Shown here piece after piece: positions 39,879 to 48,801 of a stretch of DNA of 64,000 nucleotides; position 1 is the stretch's first letter; each line of letters begins with the position of its first letter. The translations under genes were made by a program, and so were the position numbers. The notes beneath the pieces are model-generated. The model was not told where the DNA came from. It worked only from the letters and a program-made list of their open reading frames with translations, and did not search any database. This DNA comes from Mycolicibacterium duvalii (GTDB taxonomy: Bacteria > Actinomycetota > Actinomycetes > Mycobacteriales > Mycobacteriaceae), in the NCBI RefSeq assembly GCF_010726645.1, contig NZ_AP022563.1:1302001-1366000 (forward strand). Reading direction: 5' to 3'.

Positions 39879-40802
39879 GTGACGATTCGCCTCGGCCTGC
39901 AGATCAACAACTTCTCCTACGGCACCGGCGTCGGCGACCTCTTCCCCACGGTGGTCGCACAGGCACGTGAAGCCGACGACGCCGGGTTCGACTCGGTCTT
40001 CGTGATGGACCACTTCTACCAACTGCCGGGCATCGGCAGTCCCGACCAGCCGATGCTCGAGGCCTACACCGCGCTGGGCGCCCTGGCCCAAGCCACCGAG
40101 AGCGTGCAGCTGGGCACGCTGGTCACCGGGAACACCTATCGCCACCCGACGCTGCTGGCCAAGGCCATCACCACCCTGGACGTCATCAGCCAGGGCCGTG
40201 CCGTCCTCGGAATCGGCACCGGCTGGTTCGAGCTCGAGCACGAGCAGCTGGGCTACGAGTTCGGCACGTTCACCGACCGCTTCGACAAGCTCGGCGAAGC
40301 GCTGCAGATCATCGTGCCGATGATCGAAGGCGAACGGCCGACCGTCAGCGGCAAGCACTACCGGACTCGGGAGGCCATGGCCAATCCCCGTCTGCGGGAA
40401 CGCATTCCGCTGTTGATCGGCGGTAGCGGCGAGAAGAAGACCATCCCGCTCGCGGCGCGCCACTTCGACCACCTCAACGTCATCGCCGGGTTCGACGAGC
40501 TGCCCCGCAAGGTCGAGGTGATCGCGGCACGCTGTGCCGACATCGGGCGGGACCCCGCCACCCTCGAAACCAGCATGCTGGTGGGTGCGGTGGTCGGCGG
40601 GGAGCCCGACGCCATCCCGGCCGATTTCGCGCAACGCATGGTGGCAGGCTCGCCCGAGCAGATCGCCGAGCAGATCAAGTCCCGGGTCCTCGATGCCGGC
40701 ATCGACGGCGTCATCGTGTTCGTGCCGACCCAGGTGATCGGGTATCAGCCCGGTCAGATCACCGCGCTCGGCGAAGCCCTCAAGCCGCTGGTGGCGCCGT
40801 GA
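39879..40802 (+). CDS. LLM-class F420-dependent oxidoreductase
   Basis: 307-residue luciferase-like TIM barrel of the F420-binding group. Signature segments: GFDSVFVMDHFYQLPGIG, TLVTGNTYRHPTLLAK (with the non-prolyl cis-peptide region), GRAVLGIGTGWFELEH and PLLIGGSGEKKTIPLAA for cofactor binding. Uses F420H2 or related flavin to reduce an unknown substrate. Length equals remembered Rv1855c, which sits beside ndh as here. Starts with GTG. Confidence 0.9.
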   Translation: MTIRLGLQINNFSYGTGVGDLFPTVVAQAREADDAGFDSVFVMDHFYQLPGIGSPDQPMLEAYTALGALAQATESVQLGTLVTGNTYRHPTLLAKAITTLDVISQGRAVLGIGTGWFELEHEQLGYEFGTFTDRFDKLGEALQIIVPMIEGERPTVSGKHYRTREAMANPRLRERIPLLIGGSGEKKTIPLAARHFDHLNVIAGFDELPRKVEVIAARCADIGRDPATLETSMLVGAVVGGEPDAIPADFAQRMVAGSPEQIAEQIKSRVLDAGIDGVIVFVPTQVIGYQPGQITALGEALKPLVAP

Positions 40803-40923
40803 GCTGCGATGTCACGGTGTCCGAACTCACCGCACTTACAGGAAGACACCCGACTAAGGTTCTCGTTGTGGCAAATGGGTAAAGCACACTGAGCCACCAA
40901 ACCGATCCGTCGAGGAGTAGCCA

Positions 40924-42297
40924 ATGAGCCAGTCCGGAACCAGTGCGTCCGATCGGCACAGAGTGGTCATCATCGGGTCGGGGTTTGGCGGTCTCAACGC
41001 GGCCAAAGCCCTGAAGAAGGCCGATGTCGACATCAAGCTGATCGCGCGGACCACCCACCACCTGTTCCAGCCGCTGCTCTACCAGGTGGCGACCGGGATC
41101 ATCTCCGAGGGCGAGATCGCGCCGGCGACCCGGGTCATCCTGCGCAAGCAGAAGAACGTCCAGGTGTTGCTGGGTGACGTGACCCGGATCGATCTGGCGA
41201 CCAAGACGGTGCGGTCGGAACTGCTGGGCCACACCTACGTGACGCCGTTCGACAGCCTGATCATCGCCGCCGGCGCCGGTCAGTCCTACTTCGGCAACGA
41301 CCATTTCGCCGAGTGGGCCCCGGGGATGAAGTCCATCGACGACGCGCTGGAGTTGCGCGGGCGCATCCTCGGTGCGTTCGAGCAGGCCGAGCGTTCGAGC
41401 GATCCGGTGCGCCGGGAGAAGCTGCTGACCTTCGTCGTCGTCGGCGCCGGCCCGACGGGCGTCGAGATGGCCGGCCAGATCGCGGAATTGGCCGACCACA
41501 CCCTCAAAGGCGCCTTCCGTCACATCGATTCGACCAAGGCGCGGGTGATCCTGCTCGACGCCGCGCCCGCGGTGCTTCCCCCGATGGGCGAGAAGCTGGG
41601 CAAGCAGGCGCAAGCCCGGCTGGAGAAGATGGGCGTCGAGATCCAGCTCAACGCGATGGTCACCGACGTCGACCGCAACGGCATCACGGTCAAGGACCCC
41701 GACGGGAAACTGCGCCGCATCGAGGCCGCCTGCAAGGTCTGGTCGGCCGGGGTGTCGGCCAGCCCGCTCGGCCGCGACCTCGCCGAGCAGTCCGGAGTCG
41801 AACTGGACCGCGCCGGCCGGGTCAAGGTGCTGTCCGACCTGTCGATTCCCGGTCACCCCAACGTGTTCGTCGTCGGTGACATGGCGGCCGTCGAGGGCGT
41901 GCCCGGCATGGCGCAGGGTGCCATCCAGGGCGGCAAGTACGCCGCCAAGGCGATCACCGACAGCCTGGAGGGCGCCGACCCGGCCGATCGCGAACCGTTC
42001 AACTACTTCGACAAGGGATCGATGGCCACGGTCTCGCGCTTCAGTGCGGTGGCCAAGGTCGGTCCGCTCGAGTTCGGCGGGTTCATCGCGTGGCTGGCAT
42101 GGCTGATGCTGCACCTGGTGTATCTGATCGGCTTCAAGACCAAGATCGTCACCCTGCTGTCGTGGACGGTGACCTTCCTGTCGACCAAGCGCGGTCAGCT
42201 GACCATCACCGAGCAACAGGCCTACGCCCGCACCCGGATCGAGGAACTCGAGGAGATCGCCGCGACCGCGCAGGCGACCGAGCGAGCAGCGAGTTGA
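40924..42297 (+). CDS. ndh: type II NADH dehydrogenase
   Basis: 457-residue NDH-2, a single-subunit, non-proton-pumping NADH:menaquinone oxidoreductase bound to the inner face of the membrane. FAD motif VVIIGSGFGGLNAAKAL at the N terminus; second Rossmann motif FVVVGAGPTGVEMAGQIAEL for NADH; C-terminal FAD contact NVFVVGDMAAVEGVPGMAQG; hydrophobic C-terminal segment FIAWLAWLMLHLVYLIGF for membrane attachment. GAGGAG precedes the ATG. The last codons and the stop form the first unit of a 26-bp tandem repeat. Confidence 0.97.
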   Translation: MSQSGTSASDRHRVVIIGSGFGGLNAAKALKKADVDIKLIARTTHHLFQPLLYQVATGIISEGEIAPATRVILRKQKNVQVLLGDVTRIDLATKTVRSELLGHTYVTPFDSLIIAAGAGQSYFGNDHFAEWAPGMKSIDDALELRGRILGAFEQAERSSDPVRREKLLTFVVVGAGPTGVEMAGQIAELADHTLKGAFRHIDSTKARVILLDAAPAVLPPMGEKLGKQAQARLEKMGVEIQLNAMVTDVDRNGITVKDPDGKLRRIEAACKVWSAGVSASPLGRDLAEQSGVELDRAGRVKVLSDLSIPGHPNVFVVGDMAAVEGVPGMAQGAIQGGKYAAKAITDSLEGADPADREPFNYFDKGSMATVSRFSAVAKVGPLEFGGFIAWLAWLMLHLVYLIGFKTKIVTLLSWTVTFLSTKRGQLTITEQQAYARTRIEELEEIAATAQATERAAS

Positions 42298-42349
42298 CGG
42301 GCCCCGAGCGAGCAGCGAGTTGACGGGCCCCGAGCGAGCAGCGAGTTGA
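42279..42349. repeat. 26-bp tandem repeat covering the ndh stop codon
   Basis: Units start at 42279, 42305 and 42331 (third partial); each contains cgagcgagcagcgagttga. The first copy is the ndh C-terminal coding sequence plus TGA; later copies are untranslated and fill the gap before the convergent ureD. Confidence 0.92.
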
Positions 42350-42358
42350 GGTCGGTTT

Positions 42359-42985
42359 TCAGAGCCGGTCGCCCTGCCAGGTGGTCAGGCAGCCGCCGCG
42401 CGCGAGGTGCAGCGTCGTCCCGGTGCCGGTGATGTCGGTTCGCGGGTAGTGCAATTCGCCGGCGTACGCCAGCGGGGCGGCGATGGCGTCGGCGGTCAGA
42501 CAGGTCAGGCCCAGTTCGACGCGGTGGCGAAGGAGCGGGGTGCCGTCGACGTCGGCGTGCATCGTACCCGACCAGAATCCCTCGCGCTCACCGCTTCTGC
42601 CGATCTGCACGCGTTCCCGCAGCCGTAGGTCGGCATCGACGGCCATCGTCAGCCGGGTCTGGGTGAGGTGGCGCGAGGAGGCCGCGACGATCGTCGGCTC
42701 CGGGTCGAGGTCGAGCGCACCGGCGACCTCCAGTTCCCACACCGACTGCGACTCGGCAATGCGGGCTCCCGGCAGCACCAATGTCGCGGCGACACTGCGC
42801 ACGCGCAGGCGCGCCCCGGGCTCCACCACCACGCGCACCCGGATCCCGTCGCCGCCGAGCGGTGTCGCCGCCGACGACACCAGGTGGACGGTGTCCACGC
42901 CGGTGCGCCGCACCGCGATAGCGCCGCGGCAGTCGATGTGCGGGGCGTGGCCCCGGCGCGCCGCGATCAGCACGTCAGAACGCAT
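42359..42985 (-). CDS. ureD: urease accessory protein UreD
   Basis: 208-residue UreD (UreH), the scaffold that binds apo-urease and, with UreF and UreG, delivers nickel to the active site. Recognised from PGARLRVRSVAATLVLPG, ASSRHLTQTRLTMAVDAD and GRSGEREGFWSG. Length equals the M. tuberculosis protein as remembered. Its ATG abuts the ureG stop (TGAATG), as expected in a translationally coupled operon. Last gene of the urease operon. Confidence 0.94.
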   Translation of the reverse strand: MRSDVLIAARRGHAPHIDCRGAIAVRRTGVDTVHLVSSAATPLGGDGIRVRVVVEPGARLRVRSVAATLVLPGARIAESQSVWELEVAGALDLDPEPTIVAASSRHLTQTRLTMAVDADLRLRERVQIGRSGEREGFWSGTMHADVDGTPLLRHRVELGLTCLTADAIAAPLAYAGELHYPRTDITGTGTTLHLARGGCLTTWQGDRL

Positions 42986-43678
42986 TCAGACCGCCTGGGC
43001 CACCCGCAGCTGTTCGCGGACCCAGTCCAGCACCGGCGTCGCGGCCGGGTCGGCGGTCAACGAGATCAGCGCGGTGGGGCGTCCGGCACGCACCGCCTCG
43101 GCATCGTGACGCATCACGTCGAGATCGGCGCCGACCAGCGGGGCCAGGTCGGTCTTGTTGATCACCAACAGATCCGAGAACGTGACGCCGGGACCGCCCT
43201 TGCGAGGCACCTTGTCGCCACCGGCGACGTCGATGACGAAGATCTGCACGTCGATCAACCCCGACGAGAACGTCGCGGTCAGGTTGTCGCCGCCGGACTC
43301 CACCAGGATCAGGTCCAGGTCCTCTCCGGTTCCCGAGTGTGCGGCGATCAGGTCGTCGATCGCGTCGAGATTCGCGGTGATGTCGTCGCGGATCGCGGTG
43401 TGCGGGCAGCCGCCGGTCTGGACGGCGGCGATCCGGTCGTCGGGCAGCACGGCGTGCCGGCGCAGGAAGTCGGCGTCCTCGGTGGTGTAGATGTCGTTGG
43501 TCAGCACCGCCAGGGACAGTTCGTCGCGCAGCTGTCGGCACAGTGCGGCCACCAGCGCGGTCTTGCCGGAACCGACCGGGCCACCGATCCCGATACGGAG
43601 GGGTTCATCGGCTCGGCGCGCCCGGCGCGGGCGGTCGGCGTGGGCGTGTGGTTGACCGTCGAGAAGGTGGGGAGGCAT
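42986..43678 (-). CDS. ureG: urease accessory GTPase UreG
   Basis: 230-residue SIMIBI GTPase that drives nickel insertion. P-loop [17 protein letters not shown], switch region [15 protein letters not shown], nickel-binding CPH motif in [23 protein letters not shown], and guanine specificity [11 protein letters not shown] His-containing N terminus ([15 protein letters not shown]) may bind nickel. Start ATG follows ureF by 17 bases. Confidence 0.97.
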   Translation of the reverse strand: MPPHLLDGQPHAHADRPRRARRADEPLRIGIGGPVGSGKTALVAALCRQLRDELSLAVLTNDIYTTEDADFLRRHAVLPDDRIAAVQTGGCPHTAIRDDITANLDAIDDLIAAHSGTGEDLDLILVESGGDNLTATFSSGLIDVQIFVIDVAGGDKVPRKGGPGVTFSDLLVINKTDLAPLVGADLDVMRHDAEAVRAGRPTALISLTADPAATPVLDWVREQLRVAQAV

Positions 43679-43695
43679 CGATGTGTGTGCTTTCG

Positions 43696-44340
43696 TCAGG
43701 AGGCGAACAAGGGCCGGTCACGCTCGAGGTGCCGCTGGGCCAACACGTCGAGCAGCGGGTCGGACAGGTCGGCGAGTTCTTTCGTCGCGTCGGCTGCGGT
43801 CTGCTCGCACAGCGCGGCCAATCCGAACGTGACCGCGGCGACGTCGCCGGGGTCGAGGGCGAGCAGCCGCTGGGCGGCCGTGGCCGAGTTGGTCATCGTG
43901 GTGTAGACGACCGACAGGGCGGTCTGCGCGGGGGTCAGGCCACTCGCGCGGCCGACCGCACCGGCGGCGACCGACAGATGCGGCGTGGGACCGAGGCCGT
44001 CCCACGGGTGCGCCGGCCACACGCGGCGGGCCAGCCGGATCAGACCTCGGCCCTGCGCGCGCGATGCCTGGCGGGCGGCCGGAGACGGTGTGCGGGCGTC
44101 GGTTTCGACGTCGCCGTCGGCATCCGCCTCGGCCGACAGCGTGCCGTGGTGCACCGCCGCCGCCAAGGATGCGGTGACCAGGCCGGTGGTGCCGATGCGC
44201 CGCCGCAGGAACGCGGTCAGCGTGCTCAGGTCGACGACCAGGCCGCTGGTCACGGCTTCCTCCACTCCCCCGGAGTGGACGTGACCGCCGGTGGGCAGCC
44301 GCGAGTCCGACAGGGTCAGCAGCGTCGTCAGGTTGGCCAT
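43696..44340 (-). CDS. ureF: urease accessory protein UreF
   Basis: 214-residue all-helical UreF, which links UreD to UreG and gates GTP hydrolysis. Typical N-terminal sequence [21 protein letters not shown], central [14 protein letters not shown] and C-terminal [23 protein letters not shown] long Ala/Asp-rich insertion ([18 protein letters not shown]) is not part of the conserved core. The ATG at 44340 is 17 bases after the ureC stop; the frame stays open upstream, but that part is antisense-free overlap with ureC and not needed. Confidence 0.92.
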   Translation of the reverse strand: MANLTTLLTLSDSRLPTGGHVHSGGVEEAVTSGLVVDLSTLTAFLRRRIGTTGLVTASLAAAVHHGTLSAEADADGDVETDARTPSPAARQASRAQGRGLIRLARRVWPAHPWDGLGPTPHLSVAAGAVGRASGLTPAQTALSVVYTTMTNSATAAQRLLALDPGDVAAVTFGLAALCEQTAADATKELADLSDPLLDVLAQRHLERDRPLFAS

Positions 44341-44357
44341 CGGGAACAGGAATCCGC

Positions 44358-46079
44358 CTAGAAGAGGAAGTATCTCTGCGCCATCGGCAGTTCGGCGGCC
44401 GGCTGTTCCTGCCACACCTCGCCGTCGATGCGCACGGTGAAGGTGTCCGGGTCGACCCGGATGTCGGGCAACGCGTCGTTGTGCGGCATCTGGGCCTTGC
44501 CGACGCCGCGCACGTCGGCGACGGGGACGAGCCTGCGGTTGACGGCGAGGCGGTCGGCCAGTCCGTCGTCGATCGCCGCTGGGGCGACGAAGTGCACCGA
44601 GGTCGTGGCCGCGGCCGCCGGCGCCGCACCGAACATCGGGCGCGGCAGCACGGGTTGGGGCGTCGGGATGGAGGCGTTGGCGTCGCCCATCGCGGCCCAC
44701 GCGATCATGCCGCCCTTGATGACCGCATGCGGACGCACCCCGAAAAAGGCCGGCTCCCACAGCACGAGGTCGGCGAGTTTGCCCACCTCGACCGAGCCGA
44801 TCTCGTGATCGAGGCCGTGGGCCACAGCCGGGCAGATCGTGTACTTGGCGACGTAACGTTGCGCGCGGGTGTTGTCGGCCCGGCTGTCACCGGGCAGGAA
44901 CCCGCGGCGGCGCTTCATCGCGTGCGCGGTCTGCCAGGTGCGCAGCACCACCTCGCCGACGCGTCCCATCGCCTGCGCGTCGCTGCCGATCATCGAGATC
45001 GCGCCGATGTCGTGCAGCAGGTCTTCCGCGGCGATCGTCGACGGACGGATCCGGCTTTCGGCGAACGCGAGATCTTCTGGCACGCTGGGGTTGAGGTGAT
45101 GGCACACCATCAGCATGTCGAGATGTTCGTCGAGGGTGTTGACGGTGTGCGGCCGCGTCGGGTTGGTGGAACTGGGCAGTACATTGGGGTGTCCCGCCAC
45201 GGTGATGATGTCCGGCGCATGGCCGCCGCCGGCGCCTTCGGTGTGGTAGGCGTGGATGGACCGGCCCTTGATCGCGGCCAGCGTGTTCTCCACGAAGCCG
45301 GTCTCGTTGAGGGTGTCGGTGTGGATGTTGACCTGCACACCGGCCTGCTCGGCCACGGTCAGGCAGGCGTCGATGGCAGCCGGCGTGGTTCCCCAGTCCT
45401 CGTGCAGCTTGAAACCTGCTGCGCCGCCGCGTAACTGCTCCCACAGCGCCTCGCCGGCCACGGTGTTGCCCTTGCCGAGCAGCGCGACGTTGACGGGCCA
45501 GCCGTCCAGCGCCTCCAGCATGCGGGCCAGATGCCAGGAGCCGGGCGTGACCGTCGTGGCCTTGCTGCCCTCGGCCGGTCCGGTGCCCCCCGCGGCGATC
45601 GTGGTGATGCCGCTGCCGAGGGCCTCGGTGATGATCTGCGGACAGATCAGGTGCACATGGCAGTCGATGGCCCCGGCGGTGACGATACGGCCGTTGCCGC
45701 CGATGATCTCCGTCGACGGACCCACCACGAGATCGGGATGCACGCCGGACATGATCTCCGGATTTCCGGCCTTGCCGATCGCGACGATGCGTCCGTCGCG
45801 AATCCCGATGTCGGCCTTGATGACCCCCCAGTGATCCAGGATCACGGCGCCGGTGATGACGGTATCGGGTGCGCCGTCGGCGCGGGTGGCGCGTGACTGG
45901 CCCATCGATTCGCGCAGCACTTTCCCTCCGCCGAAGACCGCCTCGTCGCCGGCCAGTCGTGGTCCCCCGCTGCGGTCGTCGGTGATCTCGATGAACAGAT
46001 CGGTGTCGGCGAGCCGAATTCGGTCCCCGGCGGTGGGTCCGTAGAGCGCCGCGTAGCGTGCGCGCGAAAGCGCGGTCAC
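44358..46079 (-). CDS. ureC: urease alpha subunit
   Basis: 573-residue catalytic subunit that hydrolyses urea to ammonia and carbamate. Nickel ligands and catalytic residues are visible: [13 protein letters not shown] (HxH), [12 protein letters not shown] with the lysine that is carbamylated, HTDTLNETG and [15 protein letters not shown] with nickel-binding His, the mobile flap MVCHHLNP with its Cys and His, and [13 protein letters not shown] with the final Asp. GTG start overlaps the ureB stop by 4 bases. Full-length and apparently active. Confidence 0.98.
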   Translation of the reverse strand: MTALSRARYAALYGPTAGDRIRLADTDLFIEITDDRSGGPRLAGDEAVFGGGKVLRESMGQSRATRADGAPDTVITGAVILDHWGVIKADIGIRDGRIVAIGKAGNPEIMSGVHPDLVVGPSTEIIGGNGRIVTAGAIDCHVHLICPQIITEALGSGITTIAAGGTGPAEGSKATTVTPGSWHLARMLEALDGWPVNVALLGKGNTVAGEALWEQLRGGAAGFKLHEDWGTTPAAIDACLTVAEQAGVQVNIHTDTLNETGFVENTLAAIKGRSIHAYHTEGAGGGHAPDIITVAGHPNVLPSSTNPTRPHTVNTLDEHLDMLMVCHHLNPSVPEDLAFAESRIRPSTIAAEDLLHDIGAISMIGSDAQAMGRVGEVVLRTWQTAHAMKRRRGFLPGDSRADNTRAQRYVAKYTICPAVAHGLDHEIGSVEVGKLADLVLWEPAFFGVRPHAVIKGGMIAWAAMGDANASIPTPQPVLPRPMFGAAPAAAATTSVHFVAPAAIDDGLADRLAVNRRLVPVADVRGVGKAQMPHNDALPDIRVDPDTFTVRIDGEVWQEQPAAELPMAQRYFLF

Positions 46080-46402
46080 CGGGCCTCCTCGTCCAGTCGG
46101 CCGGGCGGGTCCAGGCTCAGACCGTGCACCTCGCGGAGACCGGCCAGCGGGACGAGGCGCACGCGTTGGGCCACACCGGGTTCGAACCTGATGGCGGTGC
46201 CCGCGGGGACGTCGAACCGGTGGCCGTGGGCGGCGGAGCGGTCGAAGTTCAACGCGCTGTTGGCCTGCGGCACGTGGACGTGGCTTCCGACCTGGACCGG
46301 CCGGTCGCCGGTGTTGACGACCTCCAACTCGAGCCGGCGGGCGCCGACGTTGATCTCGACTTCGCCGTCGCCGAACACGATCTCCCCTGGGATCACCGGC
46401 AT
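46076..46402 (-). CDS. ureB: urease beta subunit
   Basis: 108-residue structural beta subunit. Recognised by [36 protein letters not shown], and [20 protein letters not shown]. It stabilises the active enzyme and, in some species, is fused to gamma; here it is separate. 4-base overlap with ureC and 4-base gap after ureA. Confidence 0.97.
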   Translation of the reverse strand: MPVIPGEIVFGDGEVEINVGARRLELEVVNTGDRPVQVGSHVHVPQANSALNFDRSAAHGHRFDVPAGTAIRFEPGVAQRVRLVPLAGLREVHGLSLDPPGRLDEEAR

Positions 46403-46406
46403 CCCC

Positions 46407-46709
46407 TCACGGAATCGGGTGGTGGACGGTCACCAGTTTGGTCCCGTCCGGAAACGTGGCCTCGACCTGCACGTCGTCGAGCATCTCGGCGATTCCCTCC
46501 ATCACCTCGTCGCGGCCGAGCACCTCTCGGCCGCTGACCATCAGCTCGGCCACGGACCGCCCGTCGCGGGCGCCCTCGAGGATGTGATCGGTGATCACCG
46601 CAACGGCCTCGGGATGATTGAGTTTGAGCCCGCGGGCCTGACGGCGGCGGGCCAGTTCGGCTGCATAGGAGATCAACAGCCGTTCCTGTTCATGCGGGGT
46701 CAGTCGCAT
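46407..46709 (-). CDS. ureA: urease gamma subunit
   Basis: 100-residue gamma subunit: [20 protein letters not shown] at the N terminus, [20 protein letters not shown], and [17 protein letters not shown] near the end. First gene of the operon ureABCFGD. The ATG at 46709 gives the standard length; the frame is open six codons further without a better start. The upstream gene on the same strand is the hotdog protein, 45 bases away, so a promoter could lie there or further up. Confidence 0.97.
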   Translation of the reverse strand: MRLTPHEQERLLISYAAELARRRQARGLKLNHPEAVAVITDHILEGARDGRSVAELMVSGREVLGRDEVMEGIAEMLDDVQVEATFPDGTKLVTVHHPIP

Positions 46710-46754
46710 AGTGGGCGATCCTGCCACGACATCGGGCAGTCAGCAGCGCGCCCG

Positions 46755-47168
46755 TCAGTCGTCGGGGATGTTCTGCAGCCGGACCTGCCCACGCGCCACG
46801 ATGCGGTCCTGGTCGTCGGTGATGGTGATCAGCCACAGCTGCTGACGCCGGCCGCGATGGATCGGCGTCGAGGTGGCCGTCACGGTGCCGGTGGAGATGG
46901 CCCGCAGAAAATCGGTGTTGTTGTTGACGCCCACCACGGTGCCGCCACCGTTCTCCCGCAACCACACATGGCCCGAGACGCTGGCAAGACTCTCGACGAT
47001 CGAGCAGTACACGCCGCCGTGCACGATCCCCCAGGGTTGCAGCAGCTTGTCGTGGATCGTCAGCTGTGCGCGGCCGCCCTCGGGCGTCACCTCCAGGTAT
47101 TGCAGACCGAGCTCGGTGTCGAAGCCGTCGCCCAAACCGTCGAGACCTTCCGGACGTTGTGTGCTCAC
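46755..47168 (-). CDS. hotdog-fold thioesterase
   Basis: 137-residue protein of the PaaI/acyl-CoA thioesterase group. LLQPWGIVHGGVYCSIVESLAS holds the HGG signature and the catalytic region; GVNNNTDFLRAISTGTVTATSTPIHRG continues the hotdog strands. By position it corresponds to Rv1847, next to ureA. GTG start at 47168 (VSTQRPEGL); the frame is open further up, but that part contains a hairpin and looks intergenic. Could release a menaquinone-pathway or fatty acyl group from CoA; substrate unknown. Confidence 0.87.
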   Translation of the reverse strand: MSTQRPEGLDGLGDGFDTELGLQYLEVTPEGGRAQLTIHDKLLQPWGIVHGGVYCSIVESLASVSGHVWLRENGGGTVVGVNNNTDFLRAISTGTVTATSTPIHRGRRQQLWLITITDDQDRIVARGQVRLQNIPDD

Positions 47169-47225
47169 GGCGTCGTGTCTACACGCGGTGCCGCGGCGGC
47201 GGCGCGTGGGGGTGCCGGGAATGCA

Positions 47226-47258
47226 GACGGGCCCCGCGCCCACGGCGCGGGGCCCGTC
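47226..47258. terminator. 14-bp GC hairpin (possible terminator) downstream of the FhuF-like gene
   Basis: Perfect inverted repeat with arms gacgggccccgcgc and gcgcggggcccgtc and a 5-base loop. It lacks a clear U-tract, like many mycobacterial terminators. It lies between the stop of the FhuF-like gene and the thioesterase start. Confidence 0.65.
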
Positions 47259-47349
47259 CTCGTGTGGACCGGGAGTCTCTGCAGCCCTCAGGACTCCGGC
47301 TCGGTCCGGTGGATCGGCTCCGGAACTCTCTGCCTCGTTCTCCTTCAGA

Positions 47350-47368
47350 GTAGGCAAGGCTTGCCTAA
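47350..47368. promoter_or_regulatory. IdeR-type iron box overlapping the FhuF-like stop codon
   Basis: gtaggcaaggcttgcctaa fits TWAGGTWAGSCTWACCTWA at 16 of 19 positions and is a near-perfect odd palindrome (taggcaag-g-cttgccta with a one-base centre). It would regulate the downstream thioesterase, 180 bases away, or act as a secondary site. Confidence 0.55.
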
Positions 47369-48141
47369 TTTAGCAAGACCTTCATCGAGTGGGTCCTCTT
47401 CATGCCGCGGACGGGGAGACCGAAACGCACCAACGCGTCGAGCACAGCCTGCCCGCGGCGCATGCTCACCAGCTCGCTCGAGCCGGCCAGGAGCGGAATC
47501 TGGGTGGCCGCGCCGACCACGGTGCCGCCGACGAGGTGCCACATCGCCGGGACCGACAGGGTGCCGCGGCTGACCTCGGCCAGCCGCGCGAACAGCGGAG
47601 CCAGGGCGCAATGGCTGCGATGGGCGACCCAGGTGGTCAACGCAGCTTCGCTGGGCAGCGCGACGATGCCCTCCTGGGCGGCCAGGCCGGCAGCCACGGG
47701 GCGGTCGGCGAAGTACGGGTCGTCGGGCAGCGCCCGTACCGTCGGGTCCTGGACGCCCACCCAGTCGATGGCTCCCTCGGAGTCGATATGCGCCCACAGG
47801 TTCTCCAGGCCGTTGTCCCACGCCCGGCCCTCGAGCGCCAGCAGCGGGACGACCCGTCCGATCACCACATGGGCGAGGGTCGCGGCCAGTTGCTGGGCGA
47901 CGGCGGTCGGGCTGTCGGTCTCGGCCAGGCCGGCGTCGAACATCGTGGCCAACCGGTCTGTGGTGACGAGTTCGGCCAGGGGCCACCATCGCCGACGGGA
48001 GAGGTCGCCGATCACCGCCACGCCGTACACCCGGGGGCACGCGGCGTAGAGCTCGCGCAGCCGCCGGCTCGATTCGTGCAGGGGAAGCGGCCTGCTGATG
48101 GCCATGCTCGCGATGAGCGGATCGTCGACGACGACCGTCAT
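47365..48141 (-). CDS. FhuF-like siderophore-iron reductase homologue lacking the Cys cluster
   Basis: 258-residue protein, iron-boxed. The order of segments (VVIGRVVPLLALEGRAWD, ENLWAHIDSEG, AMWHLVGGTVVGAATQIPLL, C-terminal GMKRTHSMKVLLN) resembles FhuF-type ferric-siderophore reductases, whose C terminus should read RxxCC-x10-CxxC for a 2Fe-2S cluster. Here the CC position reads HS and the protein ends ten residues later, so no cluster can form. It may be a siderophore-binding derivative or a degenerate gene; assignment to FhuF is tentative. The ATG at 48141 has GGAGGT upstream, and a 17/19 IdeR box lies just before. It interrupts the Rv1847/blaI neighbourhood. Confidence 0.6.
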   Translation of the reverse strand: MTVVVDDPLIASMAISRPLPLHESSRRLRELYAACPRVYGVAVIGDLSRRRWWPLAELVTTDRLATMFDAGLAETDSPTAVAQQLAATLAHVVIGRVVPLLALEGRAWDNGLENLWAHIDSEGAIDWVGVQDPTVRALPDDPYFADRPVAAGLAAQEGIVALPSEAALTTWVAHRSHCALAPLFARLAEVSRGTLSVPAMWHLVGGTVVGAATQIPLLAGSSELVSMRRGQAVLDALVRFGLPVRGMKRTHSMKVLLN

Positions 48142-48158
48142 GACACCTCCTCGATCAG

Positions 48159-48177
48159 TTAGGTTAGCCTTACTATA
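48159..48177 (-). promoter_or_regulatory. IdeR iron box of the FhuF-like gene
   Basis: ttaggttagccttactata fits TWAGGTWAGSCTWACCTWA at 17 of 19 positions, 17 bases upstream of the ATG. This is the strongest iron box in the window and predicts iron-dependent repression of the minus-strand gene. Confidence 0.8.
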
Positions 48178-48318
48178 GTCATCGCTGCCGAAGGAGCCAC
48201 CCCCTGTGACCCGACTCACGTCACCGCCCGAAACGGCCCCTCACCGGCCGGTCCCTCCCGTCCGGGACATGCCGCCGCGCGATCGCCCGGGGCGGCCGGC
48301 GGTCCGTACGACGCGCGG

Positions 48319-48334
48319 TAGTACCTCCGTAGTA
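48319..48334. promoter_or_regulatory. putative BlaI operator
   Basis: tagtac-ctcc-gtagta: inverted repeat with one mismatch and TAC...GTA core, 36 bases before blaI. BlaI autorepresses its own operon in M. tuberculosis from related TAC/GTA dyads, so this is the likely site. Confidence 0.55.
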
Positions 48335-48370
48335 AGCTGTGCTCAATCGCGCGCAGGAGATGAAGGGAAG

Positions 48371-48787
48371 ATGGCCAAGGTGACTCGCCTCGGAGAGCTC
48401 GAGCGCTCCGTGATGGACCATCTCTGGTCCACCGGCGAACCGCAGACCGTCCGGCAAGTGCACGAGGCCCTGTCGGCCCGGCGCGATCTCGCCTACACCA
48501 CCGTGATGACCGTCCTGCAACGGCTGGCCAAGAAGAATCTGGTCGTGCAGCACCGCGACGACCGCGCCCACCGCTACGCCCCGACGCACGGCCGCGACGA
48601 ACTGGTCGCCGGGCTGATGGTCGACGCGCTCGACCAGGCCGCCGACTCGGGAAGCCGCGAAGCCGCGCTCGTGCATTTCGTCGAACGGGTCGGCGCCGAC
48701 GAGGCGGCCGCGCTGCGCCGCGCCCTGGCCGAACTCGAGGACAAGGACCCGGCGGCCGGGCCCGCTGGCGATTCCGGTACCGGCTGA
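48371..48787 (+). CDS. blaI: BlaI-family transcriptional repressor
   Basis: 138-residue winged-helix repressor. DNA-binding region VRQVHEALSARRDLAYTTVMTVLQRLAKKNLVVQHRD in the N-terminal half is the BlaI/MecI signature; the C-terminal helices dimerise. M. tuberculosis BlaI (Rv1846c), same length, represses blaC, blaR and atp genes and is released when BlaR senses beta-lactam. The ATG has GAAGGGAAG upstream. A TAC/GTA dyad lies 36 bases upstream, as expected for autoregulation. blaR follows after 14 bases. No beta-lactamase gene is in the window. Confidence 0.95.
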   Translation: MAKVTRLGELERSVMDHLWSTGEPQTVRQVHEALSARRDLAYTTVMTVLQRLAKKNLVVQHRDDRAHRYAPTHGRDELVAGLMVDALDQAADSGSREAALVHFVERVGADEAAALRRALAELEDKDPAAGPAGDSGTG

Positions 48788-48801
48788 GAGACACTATCGG
48801 C

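Noticed and set aside
46180..46187. gttcgaac resembling a tRNA T-loop
   Set aside because: It lies inside the conserved ureB coding sequence and no cloverleaf can be drawn around it.
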